Source: Atopsyche davidsoni (Eukaryota; Arthropoda; Insecta; Trichoptera; Hydrobiosidae). Taken from it: a stretch of 64,000 nucleotides of DNA. Shown here piece by piece: positions 51,001 through 63,800 of this stretch. The DNA lies in the NCBI GenBank assembly GCA_022113835.1, contig JAILWY010000014.1, forward strand, positions 7,751,501 to 7,815,500, written 5' to 3'. Both the position numbers and the translations under genes were made by a program. The stretch's first letter is position 1, and each line of letters opens with the position of its first letter. Under the pieces are notes generated by a model. The model was given only the letters and a program-made list of their open reading frames with translations. It was not told the DNA's origin and searched no databases.

Positions 51001-54000
51001 TATTGATAACATTTTATATTGGTTGTTATTTTATGAATTGTATGAAATTTCAATCAAAGTTATAAGCTGCAAGAAGAGGAAGTAACAACTTATACACGAG
51101 TACATTAGTCTTCACTACTATTAAACATGCAAGTTTTTATACTTTTTGTTGTGTTGTTATGAGAGTTGAAGGGTAGTTAAAGTACCTAAATATATTTATT
51201 TGATAACTAATTCATGCGTTCTCTAACATCAAACCAGGCAGGGCGAAGTATGGAAGGGCGAAATAAATATACACCGAATATTATCGAAACAACCAGTACA
51301 CACCTTCGGCTATTCTACTCTCTAATTCCTAACAATCAGAGATTTATGTTTGTGAATGCTGTAAAATATACACCAAACAGTACAGTGCGAGTAATGTGAA
51401 ATGCTCTTGAATCCTCCTCGACCTGTGAGGTGCTGATGATGCCATGCTGCATCTCCATGGCTCCCGTCATGCTGCTAATCTAAATGAGGAATAAAGAGCA
51501 TCTAGAATGAACATCACACTATATTGACACGTGGGGGAAATGGGAATGAATGTGATATAAAGAATACATTCAAAGTGTGGATATTGTGAATGTTTTTATA
51601 TAACACGTCTAACTTCGTACATGGTCTAAATAAGAGATATTTTGCAGGGGTATTTATTGTAGGGTTTGTAATAACGCGGTTACCGTATATATGGATGAAG
51701 TTAGCTATGGTTTAATAATGAAGCTAGTTTACAGATTACGCTAGCTATATGAGTCTATTTAATGACGAATAGTGCGATTGCCGGCTCTCCGCTGAGACGG
51801 TCGAGCCAGTAACAGAGTTTACCACGAGAACAAAGTTATATCGCGTATATTTTTTAATCTTCAAGTTTGCTTCAGCTTGCTAGGTCATACAATTATAGTA
51901 TAACGTTTAATAATTAGATGCATTATTTCAATTTAGTCGATGGAGAAAATTTCTCATTTGAAATATTGAGAATGATCAATAACATTCAGGAAAAATCTTA
52001 AATATCAGTCAATAATACTCGTAAGCAATGTCTACGCCAATGACTGGGCTCATACGCGCTTTTCTTGGATCTGAATCTATGTTGTGAAATGCGTCGAAGA
52101 TACGAAAACAAAGTTGAATCTATGCAAAGCATGAAGTATTCTTTAAGCCACGACTTTTTCAACTACCACCCAAAGGTATACTGTGAGAGGTGCGGTGGCT
52201 CGACGGGGGCCGGGGCGGGGGCTGGGAGGGGCTGGGAGGGGCTGGGTGGGGCTGGGAGGGGCTGGAAGGGGGTGGAAGGGGCGGGAAGCCGGACGGGAGG
52301 GGACGTGTCGGGTGCAGCATGCGGAGGCTGTGCCCTCGTTACCTGGCTGACGCTCCTAAAGCTACTGGTGCTGGCGCTGCGGGCCTGCAAGAGAACAACA
52401 CACACTGGTACACTGAGACTCACGGGACATAGGCCCGATCGCACAACGACACGAACCAGCCGTACCCCCCAACACGCTAACCGCAGCCTAAGGACTATCG
52501 ATTTCTTCACTTGTATCGCGGCGACTGCTTCAGTAGTGCTTCCACACAAAAAATAATACAAAAAAAAATCAAGAAATTCGAATGATTCTGTATTTAATGT
52601 TTTTTTCAACTTAAGCGATTGTATATTTTGAATTGTGACAATGCCGAGGCTTAATCAATAATATTTTTAAATATGTACGGTACAAATAATATATTTTTTA
52701 ATCAATGAAATTCTTCATTGTTCATTTGAAATATAATAATATGTACAGTGTGATGCATAAAAATAAAAATGACACAATATGATACAGGCTGTACCAAAAC
52801 ATTTGTATGTAATTTTATTGCATTTTTGTATGGAAGTACAGCGCAAGCAATCACCATTGAGCAAGAAGGCTATTGATTTGCTTATAATTCTAATATAAGT
52901 GGAGATATTATATAGTAATTTTTTATCTGCTAGATCGTGCAAGACAAAGCATTAAATATTAAAACAATAAAACAGTCGAGATTAATTTTGTTAAAGTTTG
53001 ATAAATTAGTTAAATAAATAGATTACAAAAATAATTTAATACATCATGCAATTTTGCTTGTAGGTTTTGAGATTTTTTTAATACATTAAAAAAATACTTG
53101 AAAATAAATACTTGAAAATGTTAATAAATACTTCAATGTTAATGTGAAAATAATTAACGATCAGAAAATAAAAGCTTTGATTTTGTTGTCAGAGATGACA
53201 CGACAATGTAGACTTAATAATTGTTAGTAATATATTTTACATAAATGAGTCAAGTAAAAAGATTTGATACTTCATATAAAGTAAAACTGTTTTGATTTTA
53301 TTATTAAAAGTCAACAATTGTTATTGAAAAGGAGTAGTTTGGCTTGTAAACGAAAAGAAAGCTGAATCATGCAAGTTGTCTATTATAAACCATTGCTCTA
53401 TTTTTAGTGTCAAAATAATAGCTCTTAGGCATTTGTGTTTACTTTATTAATCGGTTTTCTGGTGTTTGTTCGTTTGGCGATCGGTGTAGACAGAAAGTAG
53501 CATATATTGACATATAAGGCGATAGACACGTATTGGCATAGAGATACATAAAGAATATTAACACATATATAGAAACGTATGATATAGAAAAAAATCGCAA
53601 ACCTTATTTCATATGGAAAAACGTTAGATTTTATAAAAAATCTAGAATTAAATGTTGTGATTTTTGACTAATCTGAGTTTCTGAAAAGAGCAATAGATAG
53701 TTGAAGAGAATATCATAGCTTAAATAGATTTACCTGTCAGTGTGGTCTGTCTATAGAATAATATAAACATAGTCAGTAAGTAAGTATATTATTAGTAGTA
53801 TATATATAAATCATTTGAGTATAAATAATTCATGATGTAAAAGTATCATTGTTTATTATAGTGTCAGTTATTATTTTATAATATTATAGTTATGCATCGT
53901 TTATAAAAATTTGAAAGTGTAGAGACTTTTATAACGTGATGTTGAAACGAAAACGAATTTATCAAACGAATGAACTGTGAGGAATCCGGGATATATCGAT

Positions 54001-57000
54001 AAAGGTGTTGAACATTTTAAGACGCTACCGGAATTTAAATGAAAAAACATCGTGTATTCGCTTAAAGGGAGCCTTTAAATTTTCATTATATTTCCGAAGA
54101 TATCGGAAAACATTTTCCGCAGGCTATTCTTAAGATGAAAAGCTCATTGTTTGATTTGGCTGGAGAAGAAAATACGGATTCCCCGAAAATGCCTCTGAAT
54201 TCACCCTTGAACGCTTTTGTTCGAAGCTACGGTCTCTTGAAAAACATTTTCACGAAATATATGCAAAATATTTTCCAATATAAAACTCGAAACGAGATTA
54301 TAATAAATATACTATGATATGTTATATCAATTTATTATTGAGGCATATCTTTAACCCGTATTCGGTGGGAACAAGTTAGAGACCGCTTTATTTGAAAATT
54401 GTTTTTTAATAATGCGGAACAATCATGGGAATATCGGTTCGTGAGTTTTTTTTGTTGTATTTCAGAGGCCGAGGGGAAACACAATTTCACTAACGAGCAC
54501 TGTTAAACTCGGCGGGCAAACTATGGGGAAAACAATTCAGAGATACAAGCGATACAATGGCGGCCCAAGAACACACCTTGTGTAAATAAAAAGCCGACCT
54601 TGGGCTGATGAGTATCAATAAGATTTACGTTCAGCGGAATCGATTCTTTTCCTTAGCGGAAAATGCGTGCTCCGAGTTCAGGGACTTGCTTCGCTTCACT
54701 ATTCACTTTAATTAAATATACGTTTTTTTGGCTCTTAATACTGCATCGTTGTATTTATACACTTTATAATTTATTATGCAGATATATGTACAAGCAATAA
54801 TTTGCAAAAAAAAACCTCTAGACTGAATTCCGCAAAACATAATAAAGTAATCATTATTTTCTACACACTCCTAGAAAAAATACACATTGTACAGATAAGC
54901 GTGATGTATGTATAGTGATACAATCTACTTTAATTTATTGCTTTGGGCATCATAAAAAGCCGGGTATTTTTTGTTTTAAAACAGTTTATTTATGTAATTA
55001 CGTCGACCAGTACACATTATACTTTAATATCAGAGTGGATACATTGTGAGATGTCCCTTCGTCGGTTCGAGTGGGTTTGTAGGTTGCCTATATTTCTGTA
55101 TCCTAGTCGAGTAAAGCAGGGTAGGTCGTAAAACGATTTGGTTTCGTCAATAATTGATGCGGGCCTCGGGGTGCGGGAAATGGCCCCTCACTTATGCATG
55201 CCTGGAGCTGTGGTTTTCCGATTTATTTATTTAAAACGGAAAGGTTTTTCCAGATTATCTTTGAAAGCGTTGAAGTGGATAATCTATGCTGGCATAAATT
55301 AGATACCTTTCTAGTTTTTACACGTAGGCGAGGTTTCCGAGCTCCATTTAAATGAGTTTTTTATAGTCTACCTCACTGTTGATACTTACCCAATAAAAAG
55401 GATCTGTGCAGTTAAAATATAATTCTTTACTACTACCCATAAATTTGAGGCGGTATGCAAAATAATAATTACATTTTATGGAATTTGTAAATGACTGCAA
55501 AATTATAAAGGATATGTAAACTAAAATCGATTTTAACATATAAATAAGTTTGTTATCAAAATACAATTTTTAATTTTTTAAACATGAAAATCATTTCTGA
55601 ATTTTCTGATGTTATTTTTTTTAATTTTCCTGTTTTATGAAAAATTTCCGTGGTATTTGAACCTGACAAGTTCACCCAAGTGTGGCGTGCAGTTGCGCTG
55701 CTGAAACTACATCAGTTAGTAACCGGAAATTAGCTCATCAGCCAAACGTTTCCGGTTCTGCTTCTTTAGGAATTATGGGGAAGCATTCCATCAAGGACGA
55801 CGAATACCATCGTAATGCTTAGGCCGAAGAATTCGAAAATACCTGATATCCTTATTAAAAATCCCGAGATTTCTTGGAAATTTTACAATCGAGAGCAGAC
55901 GATGAAATAGGATAGCATAAAATTAATATTTTTTTCAGTTGTTTTTATAAGATTACTGTGGGATAAAAATAATATTCTTTAAATTATGTTTTGATTTATA
56001 TGTTATACTTAAAATTATTTCTATGAAGTTTTGTTTGGCTTCAGTATTTTTATAAGGATGCGTAATTTTCCGTACTTACGGGTTTTTAGGTCTCGAGTGT
56101 CTCTTATTTTTTATTTGCTAAGGCAACGTAATACGCAGGGTGGGTGCTTGAGAACTTTTGTTCATTTCACGAATGTTGGTAATGAAATTAATGAAAGTTT
56201 TTGTTGACAAGGGAGACCATAACGAATGTCTCTGTAATTGTGATCGATATTGCGACGAAACATAATTGTGTTTATTTGTTTACACAAAAAACGTTGCGTG
56301 GTTACATATGTACATTTTGAAGGTTTTTATTTTCATTTGTTGTTTTGCTATAAATTAGTATCGATTATTTTTTCCACATTTATCACATACACAAGTATGC
56401 TCATATTTATGATACTAATTATACTTACAGTAAACTTATGTTCACATACTGATCAAATTGTTTGCTTTTTTTATTATACCGGGTTCTCCTTATAGCATAT
56501 TTTTATATATGTAGGATCAATAAAATAATTCGATAGATAAATAGATCCTTATTGAGTACGTATTTGAAATCAGTGCAGGTACTCAGTACAGTTTTGTTTT
56601 TGAGAGATCAAACCACAAATGATTCAGTATGCAAACAACGGTTTAGAACTATAAGCAGTATATTTGTGTGGAATATTGCAAATTTTCCTTTTAGTGTCTC
56701 TTGAATCTACGATTGAAGCATTGAGATATTTAAACCGATGATTAACTATTTCTTTTTGCTATCCTTCCCAACTTCTTGACGCTCCGGTGTCCCACCCGGC
56801 GTCCCATTTCCACTAAAATCGATGACGTACACATCTACACGTAGCTCTAGCAGTTTCATTCCGGAAGTCCGGATTTCTGAACCCATAATTAAATGCAAAA
56901 TTGTAAATCGTCAAATGTCAAATCGTTAATAACTTAGGATCACGAATATTGTAAACCAATATTACAAAAAAAAACTGAGTGATTTATAAAAAAAAAAAAC

Positions 57001-57839
57001 TACAAGCATGTAAAAAGCAGCAAGTCGATTGCGATAATTGAGATAGATATCACCAAAGAAATACGTAAATGCGGGGTCATTTTTATGAGGAAAGTGAATA
57101 GCTTTAGTCGAAATCCTCGAGGCCTTTTTTCTATTTTATTTTTTAACTAAAAACATACATTCGCAGGAGTGGCGAGTCCTTTGTTAGCTACGCCCACGCG
57201 GCGGCGACCTAACGGCGCTTTATATCGGGCGCCGAGTGTTGTGCTTCCAAGTACGACACTTAGGGAAGATTTTTTGGGGTCATATAATTTAATGTAAATT
57301 TAAGCCCCAAGTATAAAGAGCCATTCTAATGGAAGTCTCAACACTTTTATTGTAATTAAAATATTTGCATACCGCCGATCCCTGACATTAAATTGTGGTT
57401 TATACGGAGACTTCAGTAATAAATGAAGTATACACAATTAATTAAATAAAAAATATGACCAAAGATTAGAATCATAATAACTGACTACCACGAAGGCTTC
57501 TTTTAAATTATATTCTACCATCAAAAATGTTAAAATATATTTTGTAGCCTTGTGGATCAACCTTACATTTATGATAATGTTGTTTTATAAAAAAATACCA
57601 ATGTTACAATGTAAATTATATATATATATATATATACTTATATATAATTTAAAATATTGACACATTTTATGAGTTCAGAAGGTCATTACAGTATAAGGAG
57701 TTTCTGCTGGGTGCCTTAGAAGGAGGAACGGGTAAAGTGGAAGCGTTACCTTGCTACGATTTCTGGGATCGCGGAAGTCCTCCTTGGATGTCTTGCGCCG
57801 CTTGTCCTTGAGGATCATGCGAGCTGCCGCAAACGCCAT
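33004..57839 (-). CDS. Upstream coding exons, probably the N-terminal part of a long calmodulin-like isoform
   Basis: Four minus-strand exons, each a multiple of three and phase 0: 57839-57750 (starts [16 protein letters not shown], basic), 52384-52343 ([14 protein letters not shown]), 51479-51423 ([19 protein letters not shown]), 33258-33004 (Lys/Pro/Ala-rich, an Ala7 run, then [20 protein letters not shown]). Splice signals are good (ttgcag, cctcatttag, ctctccag; gtaacg, gtaacg, gtaagt) except the weak GTCGAG donor of exon 3. No downstream partner other than the phase-0 acceptor of calmodulin-like exon 2 (27153) is visible on this strand. Joining there gives about 298 residues: a basic, low-complexity head plus four EF-hands. 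Known insect calmodulin relatives with long N-terminal heads make this plausible. I do not recognise the head itself; it could instead be a separate gene continuing leftward. The 18-kb intron 33259-51422 contains the troponin C gene. Confidence 0.6.
33259..41245. other. Part of an 18-kb intron; no exon recognised
   Basis: AT-rich DNA. It holds a Penelope-like copy (37333-37460), a short AT tract (35502-35520) and scattered short open frames without splice context or domain similarity. Confidence 0.55.
37333..37460 (-). repeat. Penelope-like repeat family, copy d (diverged)
   Basis: TTTTTGACAGAAAGTACTTGG, then TTTAGTGATTTTCGGTATTT and GCCACTAGTTTTGTCAAC, matches the order of the other copies. 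The minus strand across the core reads CTTGAAGATGCCAA ... TTGACAAAACTAGT, close to the CTGANGA - stem II - GAAA order of a hammerhead, with one extra T and a changed stem III. Confidence 0.45.
41410..41504 (+). repeat. 19-bp minisatellite in troponin C exon 1
   Basis: Five tandem units of CAGCAGCAGCAGCACTCAC: the first two identical, the next three with one or two changes each. Since 19 is not a multiple of three, all three frames stay open across it and each unit shifts the frame. Read on the minus strand, the unit boundaries give CTGGTGAGTG, a good 5' splice-site look-alike, repeated five times. Confidence 0.95.
41569..50352 (+). CDS. Troponin C, insect type II (TpnC25D-like), 6 exons, 150 aa
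   Basis: The calcium-sensing subunit of troponin on muscle thin filaments. Exons: ..41571 (ends ATG), 45687-45714, 46272-46415, 46855-46971, 48525-48656, 50324-50352; GT-AG, and every intron after the first is phase 1. Joining gives [16 protein letters not shown], so the start is either the ATG ending exon 1 (150 aa) or the ATG three codons later (147 aa). EF-hand loops: 20-31 is degenerate ([12 protein letters not shown], Lys at position 12); 56-67 has Ser at position 12; 95-106 has Ser at position 12; 131-142 ([12 protein letters not shown]) is canonical. One working site, IV, fits the Drosophila TpnC25D class, which the N-terminal MDDEQM and LNFDSFC also resemble. The gene lies on the opposite strand inside a large intron of the minus-strand gene. 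Exon 1 is otherwise probably 5' UTR, possibly beginning near TTTTCAGTG (about 41250). Confidence 0.93.
41572..45686 (+). other. Troponin C intron 1
   Basis: A 4.1-kb AT-rich intron with a GC-richer patch near 44740-44990. No exon or transposon is recognised. Large first introns often hold muscle enhancers, but I can point to no convincing MEF2 cluster. Confidence 0.6.
47752..48215 (+). repeat. Probable SINE-like insertion in troponin C intron 4
   Basis: GGCCGATGTTGGCGGAGTGG (47881-47900) contains a good pol III A box (TGGCGGAGTGG). About 40 bp on, GAATTCGCTTC is a worn B box. The rest is GC-richer unique sequence ending in an ATTGATTGATTGATTT tail, a common 3' end of SINE/LINE copies. Another TTGATTGATTGATTTA tract is near 11597. 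Confidence 0.4.
50390..50395 (+). terminator. Candidate polyadenylation signal of troponin C
   Basis: AATAAA 38 nt after the stop codon; a second AATAAA lies near 50754. Use of either or both is possible. Confidence 0.5.
52204..52302 (+). repeat. G-rich tandem repeat with G-quadruplex potential
   Basis: A 10-bp unit (GCTGGGAGGG and variants) repeats at about 52221-52280, flanked by further G4-5 runs. The plus strand has well over four G-runs separated by short loops. It lies in the intron about 40 bp beyond the donor of the minus-strand exon 52384-52343. Confidence 0.85.
52621..57740. other. First intron of the proposed long isoform; no exon recognised
   Basis: AT-rich, with a GC/CpG-rich patch at about 57170-57250 and a short AT tract at about 57618-57637. 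No coding exon or clear transposon was found. Confidence 0.55.
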
Positions 57840-60800
57840 TTTGAGTTTGGTTTTGAGCACTCGAATTTAAAACACTGATTTTAAAAATATTTTAAGCTAC
57901 AGATTTAAGTTAATATATTTGTTTAAGATTCTATAAAACTTAACAATCACTACGATTTACCAGTATAAAAACAATACTAAAAATTTATTCATGCTAAATA
58001 TCTATCACTTTAATTTATTGCTTTTAATAATTCTATAGCCTCAATTGACAAAGTTTAATTATCGATTTTACTATTTGGAGTTATATTCGTTTCTATATAA
58101 TTATTGTTAATGTTACAACTATTTTTCAGTTATCTAATTGACAAAAAATAAGTACAAATTCCGATGTATTTGTTTTCGATATTTTTTTTATCTGCTATGC
58201 TTAGATGGTCATAGAGAATCTTTATGACGACAATGATTCTTGGCTGGAAACTATCTGATGGAAATCATCACCGGAGAGCCGCGAGGGAGACTGAAGATTT
58301 GAGATTCTGCGGTCAGGCTCCATCGCCATATTCTGTGGAAAGGGAACAAGTGACAGGCAAGTGGCGGACAAGTGCACGAGTGGTCTCAACAAGGTCTGTC
58401 AAAATAGCGCAATACATCGAATTTGAAATTAAAACTAACTCTCACCTGACAAATTTGTATATTCATTTATCAATTTTTTAAAGTATTTACCGCGAAAAAG
58501 AAGCAGATAAATACAACCAAACCAAACACACAGACATACCAAATTAATACATTCATTTTCATAGCGTATAATGTTATACCCAAGAAATGCAGATATGACT
58601 GAAGCTTACTGTTATTATTTGCTCACTCGTATTTTTATTTCAGTGATATGTCGCAGTGCTAACTTCATTAAAAACTATTGAATTGGCTGGTAGTCTCCAA
58701 CTCTGGATTGGGTAAGTTTGTGAAATGGAATTAAATCTGATCAACAGCTCAAGCGAATCCACCTTATCTGCTTACTAATTCTCTACCACTAGCAGATCTA
58801 TATATCTTCCTACCAATTGAATATTCTAAGCGAATAGTCTATTAATTGTGGACATACACTATAGTTTGAAAAATTTCAATAAGTTTTCTATTGACATGTG
58901 TTGATTTATAGCCTCCAATAAACATTATTACTTTTATCGAATGTGTATTTATATGGAAATATTCAAGCCAATGTAAAATAGAAGTATAAAAATCAACAAT
59001 AAATATTATCGAGGGCCATGTAGGAAGGTTGTACACTAAAATAATTATTAAGTCTCGTTTAAAAAAACACTTGCTAATGATATTAAGTTTTATTTAGGAA
59101 ATAAATTACATTAGTCTCAAATAATTAATTTGGTCGTGAGAATTGGTGCAAAATTAAATATCTTTTTTGCAAACTGAAATTCACTAAAGATGTAAAAAAG
59201 AAAAGATAAGATGACCAAAATAAGCCATTATTTAAGCCTTATACTTAGCAGGTAAGTATCCGGTCTGGTGGGATATATTATAAAACATAGCGAGGTACCT
59301 TCTTAAGTAATGAAAATGTAATAAATTTTCCTTACCGACTTACTTTTTATGTCGGATATTTTAAAATCCAAAATCTCAGTAGCTTTGGGAGAGCTTTAAA
59401 AACTTTTATTTTTAAAAACCCAAAAGCACTTTCCTATCAAACTCAGACCACTTCCTGATCTTTTTGCTTTGCCTAATTTTTTGCTGATGCATAAACTTTG
59501 CACCTTATAAAAGGAGTCAGCGCTCATAAGTTCCCGATAAGCAAAAAAATATAGCTTTTACAGGCAAGAAAACTTTCAAGTTTAAATCAGAGCAAAATAA
59601 AAAAAATGTATTGAATTCTTTCACGCTTTTTTATTAAGTTTTTCGTATGACGGTAATCTTAGTTAGAAGTACGAGTACTTTGTACGTTCTTAATGTTTTA
59701 GGGTAAAGAATGAACAAAATTTAATGGTTGAGTTTAAATTGAGAGTAGTAAGAAAGTATTGAGTCTGCGAATATAACTAAAAAATATTTTAAAGAAAAGG
59801 CGTGTTTGTATTTTTAATAAAAAAAAAGAGTTTTTAAATCCATACGGCGCCGTGTGCCATTTTTACCAACTCTGTTGATTTTATTCTCAGTCGATAACAC
59901 AACGGGGATGATGTACTTAGCCTGCAAACTTTGTAAAAATAAAGTACTTTGGCGATTCGTATCTGCTGTCGGTTTAGTATCGGAAAACTTCGGGAAGTTT
60001 CGGATTCGTTCGGGAGAGTTCGGGAAGTGGCGCCGGGGCAATGGTGGAGATAACGTGACCCAAATGTGTCGCAGGGCGTAGACAGACCTGTTCAATTGAC
60101 AAATTATTCTAACGGAATGGGCATTGGAAATATCTTAAATTAATTGATATGATAATCCATGCTTAAGAGAAGAACATTAATTTTTTGTATACCTGGATCA
60201 CATAAAAATATTCAGATAAATCTTTGCTGTTACCTATGGCAGTTGATTGGATGATTAATTTAATATTAATTTTATTGTTTTGTTGATATCCGAATTTCTT
60301 TAAGATTTTTGGCACGGTCCTCAAGATTTTTTCAGTCATGAAAAAACAGGATTGTCATAAGCACGCAAAGAAGACGAAACACAAAATTAACAGTTGATGG
60401 TGCAATTTCTAAATTTTTAAAAATGTCTTTTAAATAAATTGACAAATTTAATAACTAAGATCGAAGGAATTGTGATTGGGGTAAGAATGATATCTTGATA
60501 AGACAGGCTTTATTTTGTTATTTTTTGTAAGGGTACACGGTACAAGGTTAAAAAAACAAATACAATATTTTTTTTATATGATACTGTACCAAATATCTTT
60601 CTGGTAGTGAATGGTTTTATGTCTGAATGTAGTAAGTTATATTTATCGTTTTGAGGTCATGTAAGCCAAATTTTAGCATTTTAAAAAGCAATAAACTACA
60701 ACGCGAGAAACAAAATGACACTAATCAAAATGGGGAATAGATTATGACACACTGATCTGGGATACAACGAACAAATATTTTTGTTTCCTTTGACCAGTGA

Positions 60801-63800
60801 CACAAATGACAAACTGTTATAAAGCAGTAGATTTAATTCATTTATAAACATTCACTGACTTTCGAGGCTTTCTTGACTTTTTTTTTCAATGTGGCCTATG
60901 TTCATGTATTTTGCTTTGGCCATATGTTGAAGGAGAAATATCAGAGAGTTAAAATGGTATGGTTTCTGAAATCAAAAATATACCGTCTCTTATCATATTG
61001 ATTATATTATATCAATTCGCCTGTGAGCGTAAGGAGATACTTCTGCAGTAATACATAAATCTGGCACATTAGTAAGCGTGTAATATATTTTAGGTTGATG
61101 TATCTAATAAATATTTTGTAGTATTTTCAATGGTATGGGTGTAGTAGCGTCGGTCCCACAGGCAGCCCTAGTGAGAGTTCTCCCTGAGGGCTGGTATGGG
61201 GAGGCAATCGGGGTATACCCGCTGCAGACGCTCGAAACGACTTTGCCGGCTGTGACAAGTGATGGCCACCATTGTCATTTGCAAACTCAATTTTAAAATA
61301 TAAACTATTTACACGTGACGCAACGCACTTAAACCTCCACGATCCGCCTCGGCGTGGACAAAGACTCCAGTTATATAACATGGAAGTGAAACTATACTCT
61401 TTAATGTGTAAGGATATTCTGGATAATATATTCACAATACCAATGTGCAAAGAAAACACAAAGTATAAATAGGATAACGTTAGGATAATGTTTGAGTAAA
61501 TATTTTAATATATTTGATTTACCAAAACTTTTTCGAATTTAAATTTTCACATTTACTGTGTGATGCTTTGAACAGGGAATTGATATGTTACTGAATAATA
61601 ATTTATTAAAATCTGATACCAAATTGCTTGTATACTCAAAATTAAAGCTGCTATTAATGCCACTATAGCACAAGGATGTTGAAGTTAGTGCTCCAGCGCC
61701 TGCAGGAGATGGCTGAGCCCTGATTTACTGCAAGTTTGTATCCGCACTTTGTACATATACGATTGGAATTACTGGAGGTCTTGAACTTTCCCAAAATAGT
61801 TAGTGGGCGCTGGAGTAGTTGGATTAATGTTCTACAACTTTGATTGCCGTAAGTTACTGTTAATGTATTAAAAAAAATTGTACGTACATTTTATGTTTAG
61901 TATATTTTAAAGTGAATTAAATGTTTAAATCGTTCTTAAAGACAACCAGTTGTTCAATATAATGTGAATGCATCTATTTTATAGTTTAACATTTTAAGCA
62001 AGGCCGTTGTTTGTACACATTTTTTTTTTTAATATTTAAAATTTTGGCCGTACCTTGACAATCCTTCAATCACGGTAAAACGGATCTTTCATTGAAGGCA
62101 ATAATAACGATATACGAAACGCTAAAACACCCTTATTGAGTCATCTGAAATTAAGTTATTTTAATATCGTTTTGTTTTAAATCCTCATTGACGTTAATTA
62201 ACTATTAGTTTGATTGAAAGTACCCATGGTTTGTAAATTAAACAGAAATGTTTGTAAATAATATGTCAGCGTGTTTGAATCAAAATTTTAAATATTTGAG
62301 TCAAACTATTTTTACAGTACTGTGCGCTTGTACTACGTTCTTAGCTTGTGGCAGTTGTCTGAAACAGAATCCACCCCTAGTTTTAAGATTCTAAAAGGTG
62401 AAGTTCCTGGAAGGTTTTGCTAAAGCCACTTTTATATGCAAATACAATGCCACGTCGCATCGTTTATACTAAACTATCAGCCGCGGAATTTTGCAACTCA
62501 CGCTTAGACAGAAATCTTTAAAAACACGACGACAATATTTGCAGTAACAAGAATACTTTCTGGCATACAAAACATGTCCATTGTGGAAACGCTTACTAGT
62601 ATGCAAGAAATAGTAAAATTTAACTACATTATACATCGTTTTAAGTATAATTTTCATTGAAAAAATAGCATGAAAAACATTTTAAAAAATTCAATCTCAA
62701 TACACGTTATTTCCTTGAAAATAAAATTAGAGCTTCTAAAATAAGCTGTTATAATTTCATTATTTTGAATTTTTCTTTTTTTAAAATTAAATAGGCCAAA
62801 TATGTAAAATACAGCTATGTCTAGTTTTTTCCACACCTGACTCTCAGGTAAAAAAGCATTACAGACAAATTGGCATATCTCCCGGTAGCTCCTGCTTAAA
62901 TCTTCTGTTGATTATATTGGTATCAAGGGAAGGTTATCTAACATTGGTACAAAAGAAGGTTTATCTAACATTGTATGACGCCATAATTTTACAGCTTTTT
63001 CATTTTGAGCTCTGTAAAATTATAAAATTAAAAGCAAGGCTGACATCTTTAATTATAGTTATTCCTTATTGCATTAGTCGAAGATGAATCAAATTTGAAA
63101 AAAAAACTAGTTTCGATGCTAAGTAGTTGGATAAAAAAATTGCATTAGAAACTGTCTGAGATCTGCGAAATTCATCATATCGCAGAGAGTCTGTATAAAC
63201 CAGGTTTTTTTGTGGAGGTTTTTTTGACCTTAATTTTTACCTTAGTTTACCAAAAGAGATCCTTGAACTTGAGAATTCCTATGATAAAGCAGTTATAATA
63301 CTGTTAAGAATTTTCTCTCTGGGAGCATGCAAATTAGAGTACTTATGCGCTCGTTTCGAGTGCTCGACATGCATGGCGAGAGAGCTGTATCGCTCGGCAC
63401 GTAATGTGACTTGTGACTTTTTGACAACGGGCCCTCGGAGGATTAAATTTTATAACCGTTCGTGGCAGGGTATTCAGAAATTCGTTTTTTTATAAGTGAT
63501 TTTTGACTCAAAATTTAAATAAATTTTCAATTATGCCTGTCTTATTAAATTTGCTCAGCGCTTCGTGGGTTGTTTCTATACATAAAAAAGGCTCCACCGC
63601 TGCTATTGCTATTGTAATATTTAAAATAAAACTGGTAGCTTGCTTTATAGTTAATCATCTTTCACTAGACAGATTTTATTTGCGTGTCTAGACTTAAAAA
63701 CAGCAACATTTATGTTGAATGTAAAATAAAGTTTATTTTTTTTGATATTTCAAGCTAAATCCAATTAGTAACAGACGTTAAGAAAGTAAACATTTTTAGC

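Noticed and set aside
52065..52556. A 163-codon plus-strand Gly/Trp-rich frame
   Set aside because: It arises from the G-rich tandem repeat; no domain, and codons reflect the repeat only.
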